Of a stretch of 64,000 nucleotides of DNA, positions 8,377-17,024 are shown piece by piece. A program made the position numbers and the translations under genes. Position 1 is the first letter of the stretch. Every line of letters begins with the position of its first letter. The notes beneath the pieces are model-generated. The model was not told the DNA's origin, made no database searches, and saw only the letters and a program-made list of their open reading frames with translations. This stretch comes from Alphaproteobacteria bacterium (lineage in GTDB: Bacteria > Pseudomonadota > Alphaproteobacteria > Geminicoccales > Geminicoccaceae). The DNA lies in contig JALSIM010000039.1 of the NCBI GenBank assembly GCA_026990035.1, forward strand, positions 1 to 64,000, read 5' to 3'.

Positions 8377-9743
8377 CCGAGAACTGGCACCCGGCGAGCT
8401 GGCGGGGCCGACCCGCCCGGCAGATGCCCGACTATCCCGACCCGCGGGCCCTCGAACAGGTGGAACGGACCCTGGCCACCTATCCGCCACTGGTGTTCGC
8501 CGGCGAATGCCGGGCGCTGGAACAGAAGCTGGCCGAGGTCTGCGCCGGCCGGGCGTTTCTCCTCCAGGGCGGTGACTGCGCCGAGGCCTTCGCCGAATTC
8601 AGCGCCGACAAGATCCGCGACACCCTGCGCGTGCTGCTGCAGATGGCGGTGGTGCTGACCTTCGGGGCGGGGATGCCGGTCGTCAAGGTCGGGCGCATGG
8701 CCGGCCAGTTCGCCAAGCCCCGGAGCGCGCCCACCGAGACCTCGGGCGGGATCGAGCTGCCCAGCTATCGTGGTGACATCGTCAACGCTCTCGAATTCGA
8801 TCCCGAAGCGCGGCGGCCCGACCCCGCCCGCCAGATCCAGGCCTACACCCAGGCGGCGGCGACCCTCAATCTGCTGCGGGCCTTCACCGAAGGCGGCTAT
8901 GCCTCGCTGACCCGGGTCCATCAGTGGACCTTGGGCTTTCTCGACCGCTCCCCCCAGGGCGAACGCTACCGCGATCTCGCCGATCGGATCACCGAGGCCC
9001 TCGAGTTCATGCAGGCCTGCGGGGTCACCGCACTCAGCACCCCGGAGATCGAGCGCACCTCCTTCTACACCTCGCACGAATGTCTGCTGCTGGGGTTCGA
9101 GGAAGCGCTGACCCGGATCGATTCCACGTCCGGGCTCTGGTACGACACTTCGGCCCACATGCTGTGGATCGGGGATCGCACGCGCCAGCCGGACGGGGCC
9201 CATGTCGAGTTCTGCCGGGGTATCGCCAACCCGATCGGGATCAAGGCCGGCCCCGGGCTGACGGCCGACGAGCTGCTGCGGCTCCTGGAGGTTCTGGATC
9301 CCGACAACCGGCCCGGACGGATCACCGTCATCTGCCGGATGGGGGTGGATCGGGTCGAGGCCAAGCTGCCGCCGCTGATCCGTGCCGTCCGGCGCGAAGG
9401 CCGCAACGTCGTCTGGTCCTGCGATCCGATGCACGGCAACACCATCAAGACCAACAACGGTTACAAGACCCGGCCCTTCGAGCGGATCCTGGGCGAGGTG
9501 CGCGCCTTCTTCGCCGTCCATCGGGCCGAGGGCACCCACGCCGGCGGCATCCACATCGAGATGACCGGCCAGGATGTGACGGAATGCACCGGCGGCGCCC
9601 AGGCGATCACCGAAGCACGTCTTTCCGACCGCTATCACACCCACTGCGATCCGCGGTTGAACGCGCAGCAGAGCCTGGAGCTGGCCTTCCTGATGGCCGA
9701 GGCGCTGAAGGAGGAGCGGGCGGCTCTGCGTGCCGCCTCCTGA
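8373..9743 (+). CDS. aroG: Class II 3-deoxy-7-phosphoheptulonate synthase
   Basis: 456 residues, the plant/actinobacterial class II DAHP synthase, which joins phosphoenolpyruvate and erythrose 4-phosphate as the first step of the shikimate pathway. The metal-binding Cys lies in QGGDCAEAF (C69). Other signatures are [35 protein letters not shown] and [15 protein letters not shown]. It starts within the gor stop codon. Grouping with gor and pncB has no obvious pathway logic and may be only co-expression. Confidence 0.96.
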   Translation: MTENWHPASWRGRPARQMPDYPDPRALEQVERTLATYPPLVFAGECRALEQKLAEVCAGRAFLLQGGDCAEAFAEFSADKIRDTLRVLLQMAVVLTFGAGMPVVKVGRMAGQFAKPRSAPTETSGGIELPSYRGDIVNALEFDPEARRPDPARQIQAYTQAAATLNLLRAFTEGGYASLTRVHQWTLGFLDRSPQGERYRDLADRITEALEFMQACGVTALSTPEIERTSFYTSHECLLLGFEEALTRIDSTSGLWYDTSAHMLWIGDRTRQPDGAHVEFCRGIANPIGIKAGPGLTADELLRLLEVLDPDNRPGRITVICRMGVDRVEAKLPPLIRAVRREGRNVVWSCDPMHGNTIKTNNGYKTRPFERILGEVRAFFAVHRAEGTHAGGIHIEMTGQDVTECTGGAQAITEARLSDRYHTHCDPRLNAQQSLELAFLMAEALKEERAALRAAS

Positions 9744-9744
9744 C

Positions 9745-10884
9745 ATGGACGGCGCCGGGTTCCCGCCGGAATCGATGGTCGGCCGCTACACCGACAAGTA
9801 TTTCGCCAAGACCCGGGCGATCATCGAGCGGTTCGGCGACTGCCGGGTCACCTACGCCGTGTTCATGCGGCGGCCGGTGCTGTGCACCCCGCGTCTCGCC
9901 CTGGAATGGCTGGAACGGGTCGCCCGGGCGCGGCGGGCCGAGCTCGAGATCGAGCTCCTTCACGAGGAGGGCGGCTGGGTCGGTGCCGGCGAGCCGATGA
10001 TGTACATCTCGGGACCGTTCCGCCATCTCGTCGATCTCGAGACCATCTTCCTGCAGAAGCTCGGCGCCGCCTGCGTCGCCGCCTTCAACGCCTACACCAT
10101 GTGCACCGATCTGCCCTACGTCGCCTTCCTGGCGATGGATGCGCGCCACTGTGCCGGCTCGGAGATGGCCGAGATGATGGCCTATGCGGCGAGCGTGGGA
10201 TCGGCCCGGGCCCGGCGCGAGGCCGACGCCAAGGGGTTCATCGGCAACGCCACCGATGCCACCGCCCATTACTTCGGCCGCGATCGCGGTCTCGGGACCA
10301 TGCCCCACGCCCTGATCGGCTACGCCGGCAGCACGGTCCGGGCGGCCGAAATGTTCCACGAGACCTTTCCCGAGGATCCCCTGTACGTGCTGGTGGACTA
10401 TTTCGGCCGCGAGGTCACCGACGCCCTCGCCGTCTGCGAGCGCTTCGCCGATCTCGCCCGGGCCGGCAGGGTGGGGATCCGTCTCGACACCCATGGCGGC
10501 CGCTTCGTCGAAGGGCTCGACGTGGCCGCCTCCTACGCGGTGCTCGAACGCCACGCACCGGCCGCCATCCGCACCTACCGCACCGAGGAGGAGCTGCGCT
10601 GGCTGACCGGAACCGGGGTCACCGCCGCGGCCGTCTTCCACATGCGCGAAAAGCTCGACGAGGCCGGATTCCCGGAGGTCGGGATCATCGCCAGTTCGGG
10701 CTTCGGCCCGCAGAAATGCAAGCTCATGGCGAGTGTCCGCGCGCCGATCGACATCATCGGGACCGGCAGCTACCTCCCCGAACGCTGGAGCGAAACCTAC
10801 GCCACCGCCGATGTGATCGCCTACGACGGCGACTATCGGGTGAAGGTGGGTCGCGAGTTCCTGTTCCCCGACCGCTCCCGCTGA
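9745..10884 (+). CDS. pncB: Nicotinate phosphoribosyltransferase-family protein
   Basis: 379 residues with the nicotinate phosphoribosyltransferase fold: an N-terminal YTDKYFAKTR segment, VGAGEPMMYISGPF, the VDYFGREVTDAL barrel strand, RLDTHGGRF and a C-terminal SGFGPQKCKLM / DIIGTGSYLPE phosphate-binding region. The family makes nicotinate mononucleotide from nicotinate and PRPP for NAD salvage. ATG 9745 lies one base after the aroG stop; an earlier in-frame GTG at 9730 would overlap aroG. It is somewhat shorter than E. coli PncB and closer to the form common in alphaproteobacteria. Confidence 0.88.
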   Translation: MDGAGFPPESMVGRYTDKYFAKTRAIIERFGDCRVTYAVFMRRPVLCTPRLALEWLERVARARRAELEIELLHEEGGWVGAGEPMMYISGPFRHLVDLETIFLQKLGAACVAAFNAYTMCTDLPYVAFLAMDARHCAGSEMAEMMAYAASVGSARARREADAKGFIGNATDATAHYFGRDRGLGTMPHALIGYAGSTVRAAEMFHETFPEDPLYVLVDYFGREVTDALAVCERFADLARAGRVGIRLDTHGGRFVEGLDVAASYAVLERHAPAAIRTYRTEEELRWLTGTGVTAAAVFHMREKLDEAGFPEVGIIASSGFGPQKCKLMASVRAPIDIIGTGSYLPERWSETYATADVIAYDGDYRVKVGREFLFPDRSR

Positions 10885-10960
10885 ACCGCCGCCGCCCGTC
10901 CACCGGGGCGATCCCTCGAACGTGGAACGCGTCCGAAATGGGTCTGGATTCTATTTTCAG

Positions 10961-10990
10961 TTGAACATCCACCGGCGTTGGGCGTATCTT
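10961..10990 (+). promoter_or_regulatory. Candidate sigma-70-type promoter
   Basis: TTGAAC (10961-10966), an 18-bp spacer and TATCTT (10985-10990), in a locally AT-richer stretch. It lies 55 bp upstream of a small ORF with a good ribosome-binding site. Confidence 0.4.
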
Positions 10991-11045
10991 AACGAAAGGG
11001 TCCCATGCTCCTCGGTCGGCACCGCTCGACAGGGGAGATCGTGTC

Positions 11046-11153
11046 ATGTGGTCGTGGCTCGCCACGGGCCTGATCGCCGCCCAGCTCGCCGTGCTGCTCG
11101 CCGCCAAGGGGGGCTGGATGCCGGCGGCGCTGGCCTTCGCCTTCGGCTACTGA
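11046..11153 (+). CDS. 35-residue hydrophobic small protein
   Basis: Unrecognised. The ORF begins MWSWLATGLIAAQLAVLLAA and ends LAFAFGY: one transmembrane-length hydrophobic stretch, interrupted by KGGW, then a second short hydrophobic run. AGGGGAG lies about eight bases before the ATG and a promoter-like pair sits at 10961-10990, which favours expression. It stands alone, convergent with the hydrolase gene. A 14-bp perfect palindrome (11158-11171) follows the stop. Confidence 0.45.
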   Translation: MWSWLATGLIAAQLAVLLAAKGGWMPAALAFAFGY

Positions 11154-11176
11154 GGAGCCGATCGCGATCGGGTTCT

Positions 11177-12064
11177 TCACCCCTCCGGGGCGAGGAAGAA
11201 CGCCGCCAGCTCACGGACCGTCTCTTCCGGCGCTTCCTCGGGCAGGAAATGGCCGCAGGGCAGCGCCCGCCCGGTGACCGGTCCGGCCGCCTTCTCCCGC
11301 CACACCGCCAGCATGTCGAAATGGCGAGCCATCAGCCCCTTCCTTCCCCAGAGCACCAACAGCGGACAGGTGATCCGCTTCTCCGCATCGGCCCGGTCGT
11401 GGGCCAGATCGATGCCGGCGGCGGCCCGATAATCCTCGCAGGTGGCGTGGATCGTGGCCGGGTCGGAGAAGGCCCGCGCGTAGGCCTCCAGCGCCTCGGG
11501 GGCGAAGCCGGCGGCCGAATCTCCCGACCAGCGGCGCAGGGTCCAGCGCAGATAGAATTCCGGATCGCCGCCGATCAGCCGCTCCGGCAGGGGATCCGGC
11601 TGGATCAGGAAGAACCAGTGGTAGTAGCCGGTGGCGATTTCCCGATCGACCGATTCGAACAGGGTACGGGTGGGTACGATGTCCAGCACCGCCGCCCGGC
11701 ACACCCGCTCGGGATGGTCGAGGCACAGGCGATGGGCGACCCGACCACCCCGGTCGTGACCGGCCAGCATGAAGCGGGAGAAGCCCAGCGCCTCCATCAC
11801 CTCGACCATGTCCCCGGCCATCGCCCGCTTGCTGTAGGGGCCGTGGTCGGGGTCGGTCGGCGGCTTTCCGGAAGCGCCGTAGCCGCGCAGATCCGGACAG
11901 ATCACGGTGAAGTGCCGGGCCAGAACGGGGGCCACCTCGTGCCACATGACATGGGTCTGGGGATAGCCGTGCAGCAGCAGGAGCGGCGGCCCCTCACCGC
12001 CCTGGCGGAGGAAGATCTCGGTTTGCGAGACGGCGATGCGGCGCTCGCGGAAATGTCGGAACAC
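11177..12064 (-). CDS. Haloacetate dehalogenase-like alpha/beta hydrolase
   Basis: 295-residue alpha/beta hydrolase that matches the haloacetate/fluoroacetate dehalogenase group. The nucleophile is Asp, not Ser (D104 in AGHDRGGRVAHR), with the carboxylate-binding pair R105/R108. D128 in LDIVPT and H272 in CGHFLPEE complete the triad. H149-W150 in YYHWFF match halide-binding residues of fluoroacetate dehalogenases. These enzymes hydrolyse a carbon-halogen bond of a 2-haloacid to a hydroxyacid; the natural substrate here is unproven. The GTG start at 12064 (17 bp after the dehydrogenase stop) gives the common MFRHFRERRI N-terminus. It is co-directional with the upstream dehydrogenase. Confidence 0.85.
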   Translation of the reverse strand: MFRHFRERRIAVSQTEIFLRQGGEGPPLLLLHGYPQTHVMWHEVAPVLARHFTVICPDLRGYGASGKPPTDPDHGPYSKRAMAGDMVEVMEALGFSRFMLAGHDRGGRVAHRLCLDHPERVCRAAVLDIVPTRTLFESVDREIATGYYHWFFLIQPDPLPERLIGGDPEFYLRWTLRRWSGDSAAGFAPEALEAYARAFSDPATIHATCEDYRAAAGIDLAHDRADAEKRITCPLLVLWGRKGLMARHFDMLAVWREKAAGPVTGRALPCGHFLPEEAPEETVRELAAFFLAPEG

Positions 12065-12081
12065 GGCTTCGCTCCGCTGGC

Positions 12082-12858
12082 TCAGATGGACGCCATGTAG
12101 CCGCCATCGACATAGAGGATCTGGCCGGTGACATAGCGCGAGGCGTCCGAACAGAAGAACAGGGTGGCCCCCACCAGATCCTCGAGCGCCCCGAACCGGC
12201 CGGCCGGGATGCGGGCCCGCATCGCCTCCTGCCAGGCGGGATCGCGATAGAACACCTCGGTAAGCTCGGTCCGGAAATAGCCCGGGCCGACGGCGTTGAC
12301 CCGGATGCCGAAGGACGCCCATTCGGCGGCCAGCGCCCGGGTCATGCCGAGAAGGCCGGATTTGGAGGCGCCGTAGGGGGCGGCGCCGGGCACGCCCACC
12401 GCCGATGTCAGCGAGCAGATGTTGACGATGGCCCCGCCCCCTCCCTGCCGCATCACCCGGGCCGCGGCCTGGGCCGCGAAGAAGGCGCCCTTGAGATTGG
12501 TGTCGAGGATCCGGTCCCAGATCTCCTCGCTGACCTCCAGGGACGGGCGGATCCGCTCGGTCCCGGCATTGTTGACGAGAATGTCGAGGCCCCCCAGATC
12601 CGCCGCCGCCTTCGCCATCGCCCGGCGGAGTCCGGCGACGTCCCGGACATCGGCGACATGGACGAAGGCCCGACCGCCGGCCGCCTCGATGGCGTTCCGG
12701 GTCTCGGCCAGCCCATCGGCGTTGCGGGCCAGAAGCGCCACACGAGCCCCGAAGCGGGCGAGGCCTTCGGCCAGAGCCCGGCCGATACCGCGGCTGGCCC
12801 CGGTCACCACGGCCCGCCGCCCGGCCAGGGAAAAATCGGCGACCACCGGATCGAACAT
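12082..12858 (-). CDS. Short-chain dehydrogenase/reductase (SDR family)
   Basis: 258 residues, classical SDR. It has a cofactor loop TGASRGIGRA near the N-terminus, NNAG, a catalytic Ser in NICSLTS, Tyr-Lys in YGASKSG, and a C-terminal SRYVTGQILYVDGGYMASI. It oxidises or reduces a hydroxyl/keto group with NAD(P); the substrate is unknown, and names such as gluconate 5-dehydrogenase would be guesses. A strong GGAGGAGGGGAGG precedes the ATG. It is divergent from the ABC transporter genes and probably co-transcribed with the hydrolase. Confidence 0.88.
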   Translation of the reverse strand: MFDPVVADFSLAGRRAVVTGASRGIGRALAEGLARFGARVALLARNADGLAETRNAIEAAGGRAFVHVADVRDVAGLRRAMAKAAADLGGLDILVNNAGTERIRPSLEVSEEIWDRILDTNLKGAFFAAQAAARVMRQGGGGAIVNICSLTSAVGVPGAAPYGASKSGLLGMTRALAAEWASFGIRVNAVGPGYFRTELTEVFYRDPAWQEAMRARIPAGRFGALEDLVGATLFFCSDASRYVTGQILYVDGGYMASI

Positions 12859-12981
12859 CGCGCTTCCTCCCCTCCTCCGGTCATCCTGCCCGGCCGGACG
12901 CCGGATGCAACCCGGGTGGGCTTGCCGAGCACCGGGCAGCGCGTCACCCTGTGGGCGAGCGGAACGAGGGAGGAAGGCGGC

Positions 12982-14151
12982 TTGCAGCCCCGGGACGGAC
13001 AGACGGCGGAGAAGGCTCCCCCCATGGTGCGGGTGGAGAAGGTCAGCAAGCGCTTCGACAGCGTGCTGGCGGTGGCCGAGGTGGATTTCACCCTGGAGAC
13101 GGGCGCCTTTCTCACCATCCTCGGACCGTCGGGCTGCGGCAAGACGACGCTGCTGCGGATGATCGCCGGCTTCATCGAGCCCACCGCCGGGGAGATCTGG
13201 ATTCACGGCCGGCCGGTCCGCGATCTGCCGCCCTATCGCCGCTCGATCGGCATGGTGTTCCAGAAGCTCGCCCTGTTCCCCCACATGACGGCGGCCCAGA
13301 ACATCGCCTATCCGCTCAGGATGCGGGGCTTCCCGCGGGACGAGATCGCCGGGCGGGTGGAACGCTATCTGCGTCTGGTGCGGCTCGAGGGGCTCGGCGG
13401 GCGGCGGATCCACGAGCTTTCGGGAGGACAGCAGCAGCGGGTGGCGATCGCCCGGGCCCTCGTCTTCGAGCCCGATCTGCTGCTCCTCGACGAGCCTCTC
13501 GCCGCCCTCGACCGCAAGCTGCGTCAGGAAATGCAGCTCGAATTCCGACGCATCCAGAAGGAGCTCGGGGTGACCACCGTCAACGTCACCCACGATCAGC
13601 GCGAGGCGCTCGTCATGTCGGACCGGGTGATGGTCATGGACGCCGGTCGCATCCAGCAGATGGCGGTTCCCGAGACCGTCTATCACCGGCCCGAGAACCG
13701 CTTCGTCGCCGGCTTTCTGGGACTCACCAACTTTCTTCCCGGGCAGCTCCTCGAAAGCCGCGCCGGCCGCGCCCGGCTGCGTGTCGGCGCGCTCACGCTC
13801 GCCGGAACGATCGCCGATCCCTCGATCCTTCCGGGAACGCGGGTGGAGGCGGCGCTGCGGGCGGAGCGGTTGCGGATCCTCGAGGAGGCGACCGGCGAGG
13901 GCTGGGAGGTGGTCGAAGCGGAGATCCTCGAAGTCGTTTTCGAGGGGGAACGGCTCGTCTATAGTGCGCGCGCCGAGGCTCTGGGCGAGGTTCCGCTGCG
14001 CTTCGTCGATGCCGATCCCCTGCGCCATCGCAGACATCGGCCGGGCGAGCGTGTGCGGCTCGGCTGGCGGCCCTCGGATCTGATGATCTTCCGAGCCGAT
14101 CCCGAAGCGCCGACGAGGATCGGCCAACCGGAGAGGGAGGACAATGGCTGA
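12982..14151 (+). CDS. ABC transporter ATP-binding protein, polyamine (PotA) type
   Basis: 389 residues. ATPase motifs are Walker A GPSGCGKTT, the Q-loop in VFQKLALFPHM, signature LSGGQQQRVAIARAL, Walker B LLLLDEPLAALD and the switch His in VTHDQREALVMSD. The C-terminal third is the TOBE/OB regulatory domain found in PotA and related importers. The TTG start at 12982 was chosen because GGGAGGAAGG lies just upstream; ATG 13024 (375 residues) is a reasonable alternative. It overlaps the binding-protein gene by 8 bp and heads a five-gene operon with the histidinol-dehydrogenase paralogue. Confidence 0.9.
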   Translation: MQPRDGQTAEKAPPMVRVEKVSKRFDSVLAVAEVDFTLETGAFLTILGPSGCGKTTLLRMIAGFIEPTAGEIWIHGRPVRDLPPYRRSIGMVFQKLALFPHMTAAQNIAYPLRMRGFPRDEIAGRVERYLRLVRLEGLGGRRIHELSGGQQQRVAIARALVFEPDLLLLDEPLAALDRKLRQEMQLEFRRIQKELGVTTVNVTHDQREALVMSDRVMVMDAGRIQQMAVPETVYHRPENRFVAGFLGLTNFLPGQLLESRAGRARLRVGALTLAGTIADPSILPGTRVEAALRAERLRILEEATGEGWEVVEAEILEVVFEGERLVYSARAEALGEVPLRFVDADPLRHRRHRPGERVRLGWRPSDLMIFRADPEAPTRIGQPEREDNG

Positions 14152-15244
14152 TCCACATCGGAAACCGGAGCTGCCGCGCCGGCGCTTCCTCCTGGGCTCG
14201 GCGGCCGCCGTCGCCGCGCCCTACGTGCTGCGCCTGCCCCGTGCCCTGGCACGGGAGAAGCCGGCCGAGATCATCGTCCGGGCCTGGGGCGGGGTGTGGG
14301 AGGAAGCCCTCCGGAAGGGCGTCTCCGATCCCTTCACCGCGATGACCGGCATTCCGGTGCGCCACGATCTCACCGAGGACAACGAGATCCGCCCCAAGAT
14401 CTGGGCCGCGGTCGATCAGGGCCGGGTGCCGCCGATTCACGTCAACTGGGACACCACCACCAACGCCACCAAATCGGCGCTGCGCGGGGTCACCGAGGAT
14501 CTCGGCGGGCTCGCCAATCTCGAGGGGCTGCTGCCCCTGGCGAAACCCGCGGGCCTCGACGGCTGGCCGCTGGTCAACGTCTACTCCTACGCCTATGTGC
14601 TGGCCTACAGCCAGAAGGCCTTCCCCGATCGCGCGCCGGAAAGCTGGACGGCGATGCTCGATCCCGCCTTCCGCAAGCGGGTGGCGATGTACGACGACGG
14701 CATCGGCCTGTTCGCCCCGGCCCAGGTGGCGGGCGGCGGGAAGTTCGAGGACATCCCGGAGGCGATGGAACCCTGCTGGGATTTCTTCCGCAGACTCCGG
14801 GCCAACCAGCCGCTGCTGGGCGAGGATCCCGACTTCACCAACTGGTTCCAGAACGACGAGATCGACCTCGCCTGCACCATCATCTCCAACGCCCGGGAAG
14901 CCAGGCAGAACGGCATCGCGGTGTCCTGGACGGTGCCCGGGGAGGGAGCGACGCTCGACACCGACGCCCTCTGGATCCCCAAGGGATTGCCCGAGAACGA
15001 ACTCTACTGGGCCGAGCAGTACGTCAATTTCGCCCTTTCCGCCGAGGCCCAGCAGGTCTGGTGCAACGCCCTCGGCCTGCCGCCCGTGCGGCCGGGACTC
15101 GAGCCGCCGGCCGATCTCGTGGGCGATGTCGCCTATCCGGCCAGCGAAGCGGACCTCGGACGGTTCCTGCGGATTCCCACGCCGGTGCTGGTCGAGCACG
15201 AGAGCAGCTGGTTCGAAAAGGTGAATGAAATCATGCAGGGCTGA
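14144..15244 (+). CDS. ABC transporter substrate-binding protein, PotD/PotF type
   Basis: 366-residue periplasmic binding protein with a Tat-type signal (RRRFLLGSAAAVAAPYVL). The mature part begins near EIIVRAWGGVWEEAL, as in polyamine/putrescine-type binding proteins, and has the family segments VNVYSYAYVLAYS and QNDEIDLACTIISNA. It delivers the ligand to the two permeases encoded next. Families named polyamine-type also bind other small organic molecules, so the ligand should be regarded as unknown. It overlaps the next gene by 20 bp. Confidence 0.9.
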   Translation: MADPHRKPELPRRRFLLGSAAAVAAPYVLRLPRALAREKPAEIIVRAWGGVWEEALRKGVSDPFTAMTGIPVRHDLTEDNEIRPKIWAAVDQGRVPPIHVNWDTTTNATKSALRGVTEDLGGLANLEGLLPLAKPAGLDGWPLVNVYSYAYVLAYSQKAFPDRAPESWTAMLDPAFRKRVAMYDDGIGLFAPAQVAGGGKFEDIPEAMEPCWDFFRRLRANQPLLGEDPDFTNWFQNDEIDLACTIISNAREARQNGIAVSWTVPGEGATLDTDALWIPKGLPENELYWAEQYVNFALSAEAQQVWCNALGLPPVRPGLEPPADLVGDVAYPASEADLGRFLRIPTPVLVEHESSWFEKVNEIMQG

Positions 15245-16211
15245 CATCGGGGCCGGGCGCGGGCCTCGGGTGCGGCCCCTCGGCCTGCGCCTGCTCGATT
15301 TCGCCGAGACGCTGCGGGCGGGGATCTTCCCTGCCCGTCTCTCGGGCTGGACGCCCTATCTCTATCTCCTGCCGGCGACGCTCGTCACCGGCATCCTGGC
15401 GATCGGCCTCGCCGAGATGGCGGAGACCAGCCTGCACGTCCTCGACCGGGCCACCTTCCGGCTCGATCCCGCCTACACCACCGCCAACTACGCGGCGATC
15501 TTCGGAAAACCGGTCTATCTGCGGATCATCCTGAAAACCGGTCTGGCGGCCCTTCTGGTCACCCTTCTCACGCTGCTGCTGGCCTTCCCCTACGCCTATC
15601 TTCTCGTGCGCACGCCGCATCCCCGGCTGCGCCGCCTGCTGCTCGTCGCCCTCTTCCTGCCGTTCCTGCTGGGCCAGGTGATCCGCGCCTACGGCTGGCT
15701 CATCGTCCTCGGCAAGCAGGGTCTCCTCAATGCCGCGCTGGCGCTGGTCGGGCTCGGCCCGGTCTCCCTGATCTACACCTACGGCGGCGTCGTGCTGGGG
15801 CTCGTGCAGTACATGCTGCCCTTCGCCGTTCTCCTCCTGGCGCCGGCCCTGACCGCGATTCCCCGGGAGGTCGAGCTCGCCTCCGAGAGTCTCGGCGCCT
15901 CGCCCCGGCGCACCTTCCGCCACATCGTCCTGCCCCTCGCCCGTCCCGGGCTGGTGGCGGCGGGCGTCGTCGTCTTCACCCTCACGGTCACCGATTTCGC
16001 GATGCCCGAGATCATGGGCGGCGGGGCCAACGATTTCATCGCCAACGCCATCTACGACGCCTTCTTCCAGCTCAGCGATCCCGGTATGGGAGCCGCTCTC
16101 GGCATCGTTCTCACCGTCTTCGCCAGCCTGATCGTGGCCCTCGCCTTTCTCCTGGTCGGGGTCGCCGCTCTCGGTCACGGGGCGCAGCAGGACATGCGGG
16201 CAGGATCGTGA
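15225..16211 (+). CDS. ABC transporter permease, PotB type
   Basis: 328-residue integral membrane protein with about six helices. The EAA loop that docks the ATPase is ELASESLGASPRRTFRHIVLPLARPGL-like (about 220-245). An N-terminal arm of about 45 residues precedes the first helix (TPYLYLLPATLVTGILAIGL). The ATG at 15225, with AGGTGA just upstream, lies inside the binding-protein gene, so translation is probably coupled. It forms the translocation channel with the next gene product. Confidence 0.92.
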   Translation: MKSCRADIGAGRGPRVRPLGLRLLDFAETLRAGIFPARLSGWTPYLYLLPATLVTGILAIGLAEMAETSLHVLDRATFRLDPAYTTANYAAIFGKPVYLRIILKTGLAALLVTLLTLLLAFPYAYLLVRTPHPRLRRLLLVALFLPFLLGQVIRAYGWLIVLGKQGLLNAALALVGLGPVSLIYTYGGVVLGLVQYMLPFAVLLLAPALTAIPREVELASESLGASPRRTFRHIVLPLARPGLVAAGVVVFTLTVTDFAMPEIMGGGANDFIANAIYDAFFQLSDPGMGAALGIVLTVFASLIVALAFLLVGVAALGHGAQQDMRAGS

Positions 16212-17008
16212 AACGGGGACGTGGTCTGCAACGGCTGATCCTCGGTGTGGTGGTCTTCGATCTCCTGTTCCTGGCCCTGCCCACCCTGGTGATCGTCGTC
16301 GCCTCCTTCACCGCCGGCAAGATCGTCGCCTTTCCGCCGGAAGGATTTTCTCTGCGCTGGTACCAGGCGATCCTCGACAAACGGGCCTTCGTCGACGCCT
16401 TCCTGCGGAGCGCCTATGTGGCCACCGTCTGCACCCTCGTCAGCCTGCCCGCCGGAACCCTGGCGGCGCTGGCCCTGGCCCGCTGGCGGCTGCGTCACGC
16501 GCTCGCCTGGCAGCTCTATCTGCTGCTGCCCTTCACCATTCCGCTGGTGGTCTCGGGGCTGGGGATGATGCTGCTGTTCGGCCGCATGGGCATGCTGGGC
16601 ATGCTCTGGCCGGTGGGTCTCGCGCTGACGGTGATCAACCTCCCCTTCATGATCTGGGGGGTGGCGGCCTGCGTGAACCGGCTCGATCCCGATCTCGAGA
16701 ACGCCGCCGCCAATCTCGGGGCGCCGCCGCTGCACGCCTTCGTCACCGTCACCCTGCCGGCGGTGATGCCGGGCGTCGTCACCGGCGGCCTGCTGATGTT
16801 CATCCTCGCCTTCAACGAATTCATCGTCAGCCTGATGCTGGTCGATGCCCGCACCGTCACCCTGCCGGTGCTGATGTACAATTCCATCCGCTCCACCATC
16901 ACCCCCGACCTCGCGGCTCTCTCGGTCGTCTACATCCTGATCGCCGCGGTCACCGTCTGGCTGCTCGATCGCCTGGTCGGGCTCGAAACCTTCCTGCGCT
17001 CGCGCTGA
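16208..17008 (+). CDS. ABC transporter permease, PotC type
   Basis: 266-residue inner-membrane permease with about six helices. The ATPase-docking EAA loop is LENAAANLGAPPLHAFVTV (about 161-179), followed by a TLPAVMPGV segment. GTG at 16208 overlaps the previous stop (GTGA), the usual arrangement for the paired permease. It is followed 16 bp later by the histidinol-dehydrogenase paralogue. Confidence 0.92.
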   Translation: MKRGRGLQRLILGVVVFDLLFLALPTLVIVVASFTAGKIVAFPPEGFSLRWYQAILDKRAFVDAFLRSAYVATVCTLVSLPAGTLAALALARWRLRHALAWQLYLLLPFTIPLVVSGLGMMLLFGRMGMLGMLWPVGLALTVINLPFMIWGVAACVNRLDPDLENAAANLGAPPLHAFVTVTLPAVMPGVVTGGLLMFILAFNEFIVSLMLVDARTVTLPVLMYNSIRSTITPDLAALSVVYILIAAVTVWLLDRLVGLETFLRSR

Positions 17009-17024
17009 TCGGAGAGCCCTCCCC

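Noticed and set aside
2506-8490. Open frame of nearly 2000 codons on the minus strand
   Set aside because: It runs antisense to dctM, dctP, tRNA-Val, gabD and gor, has no family motifs, and is rich in Arg/Gly/Asp/His as expected for a shadow frame in G+C-rich DNA.
11158-11171. CCGATCGCGATCGG as a terminator hairpin
   Set aside because: The palindrome has almost no room for a loop and no U-tract. It may be a protein site or chance.
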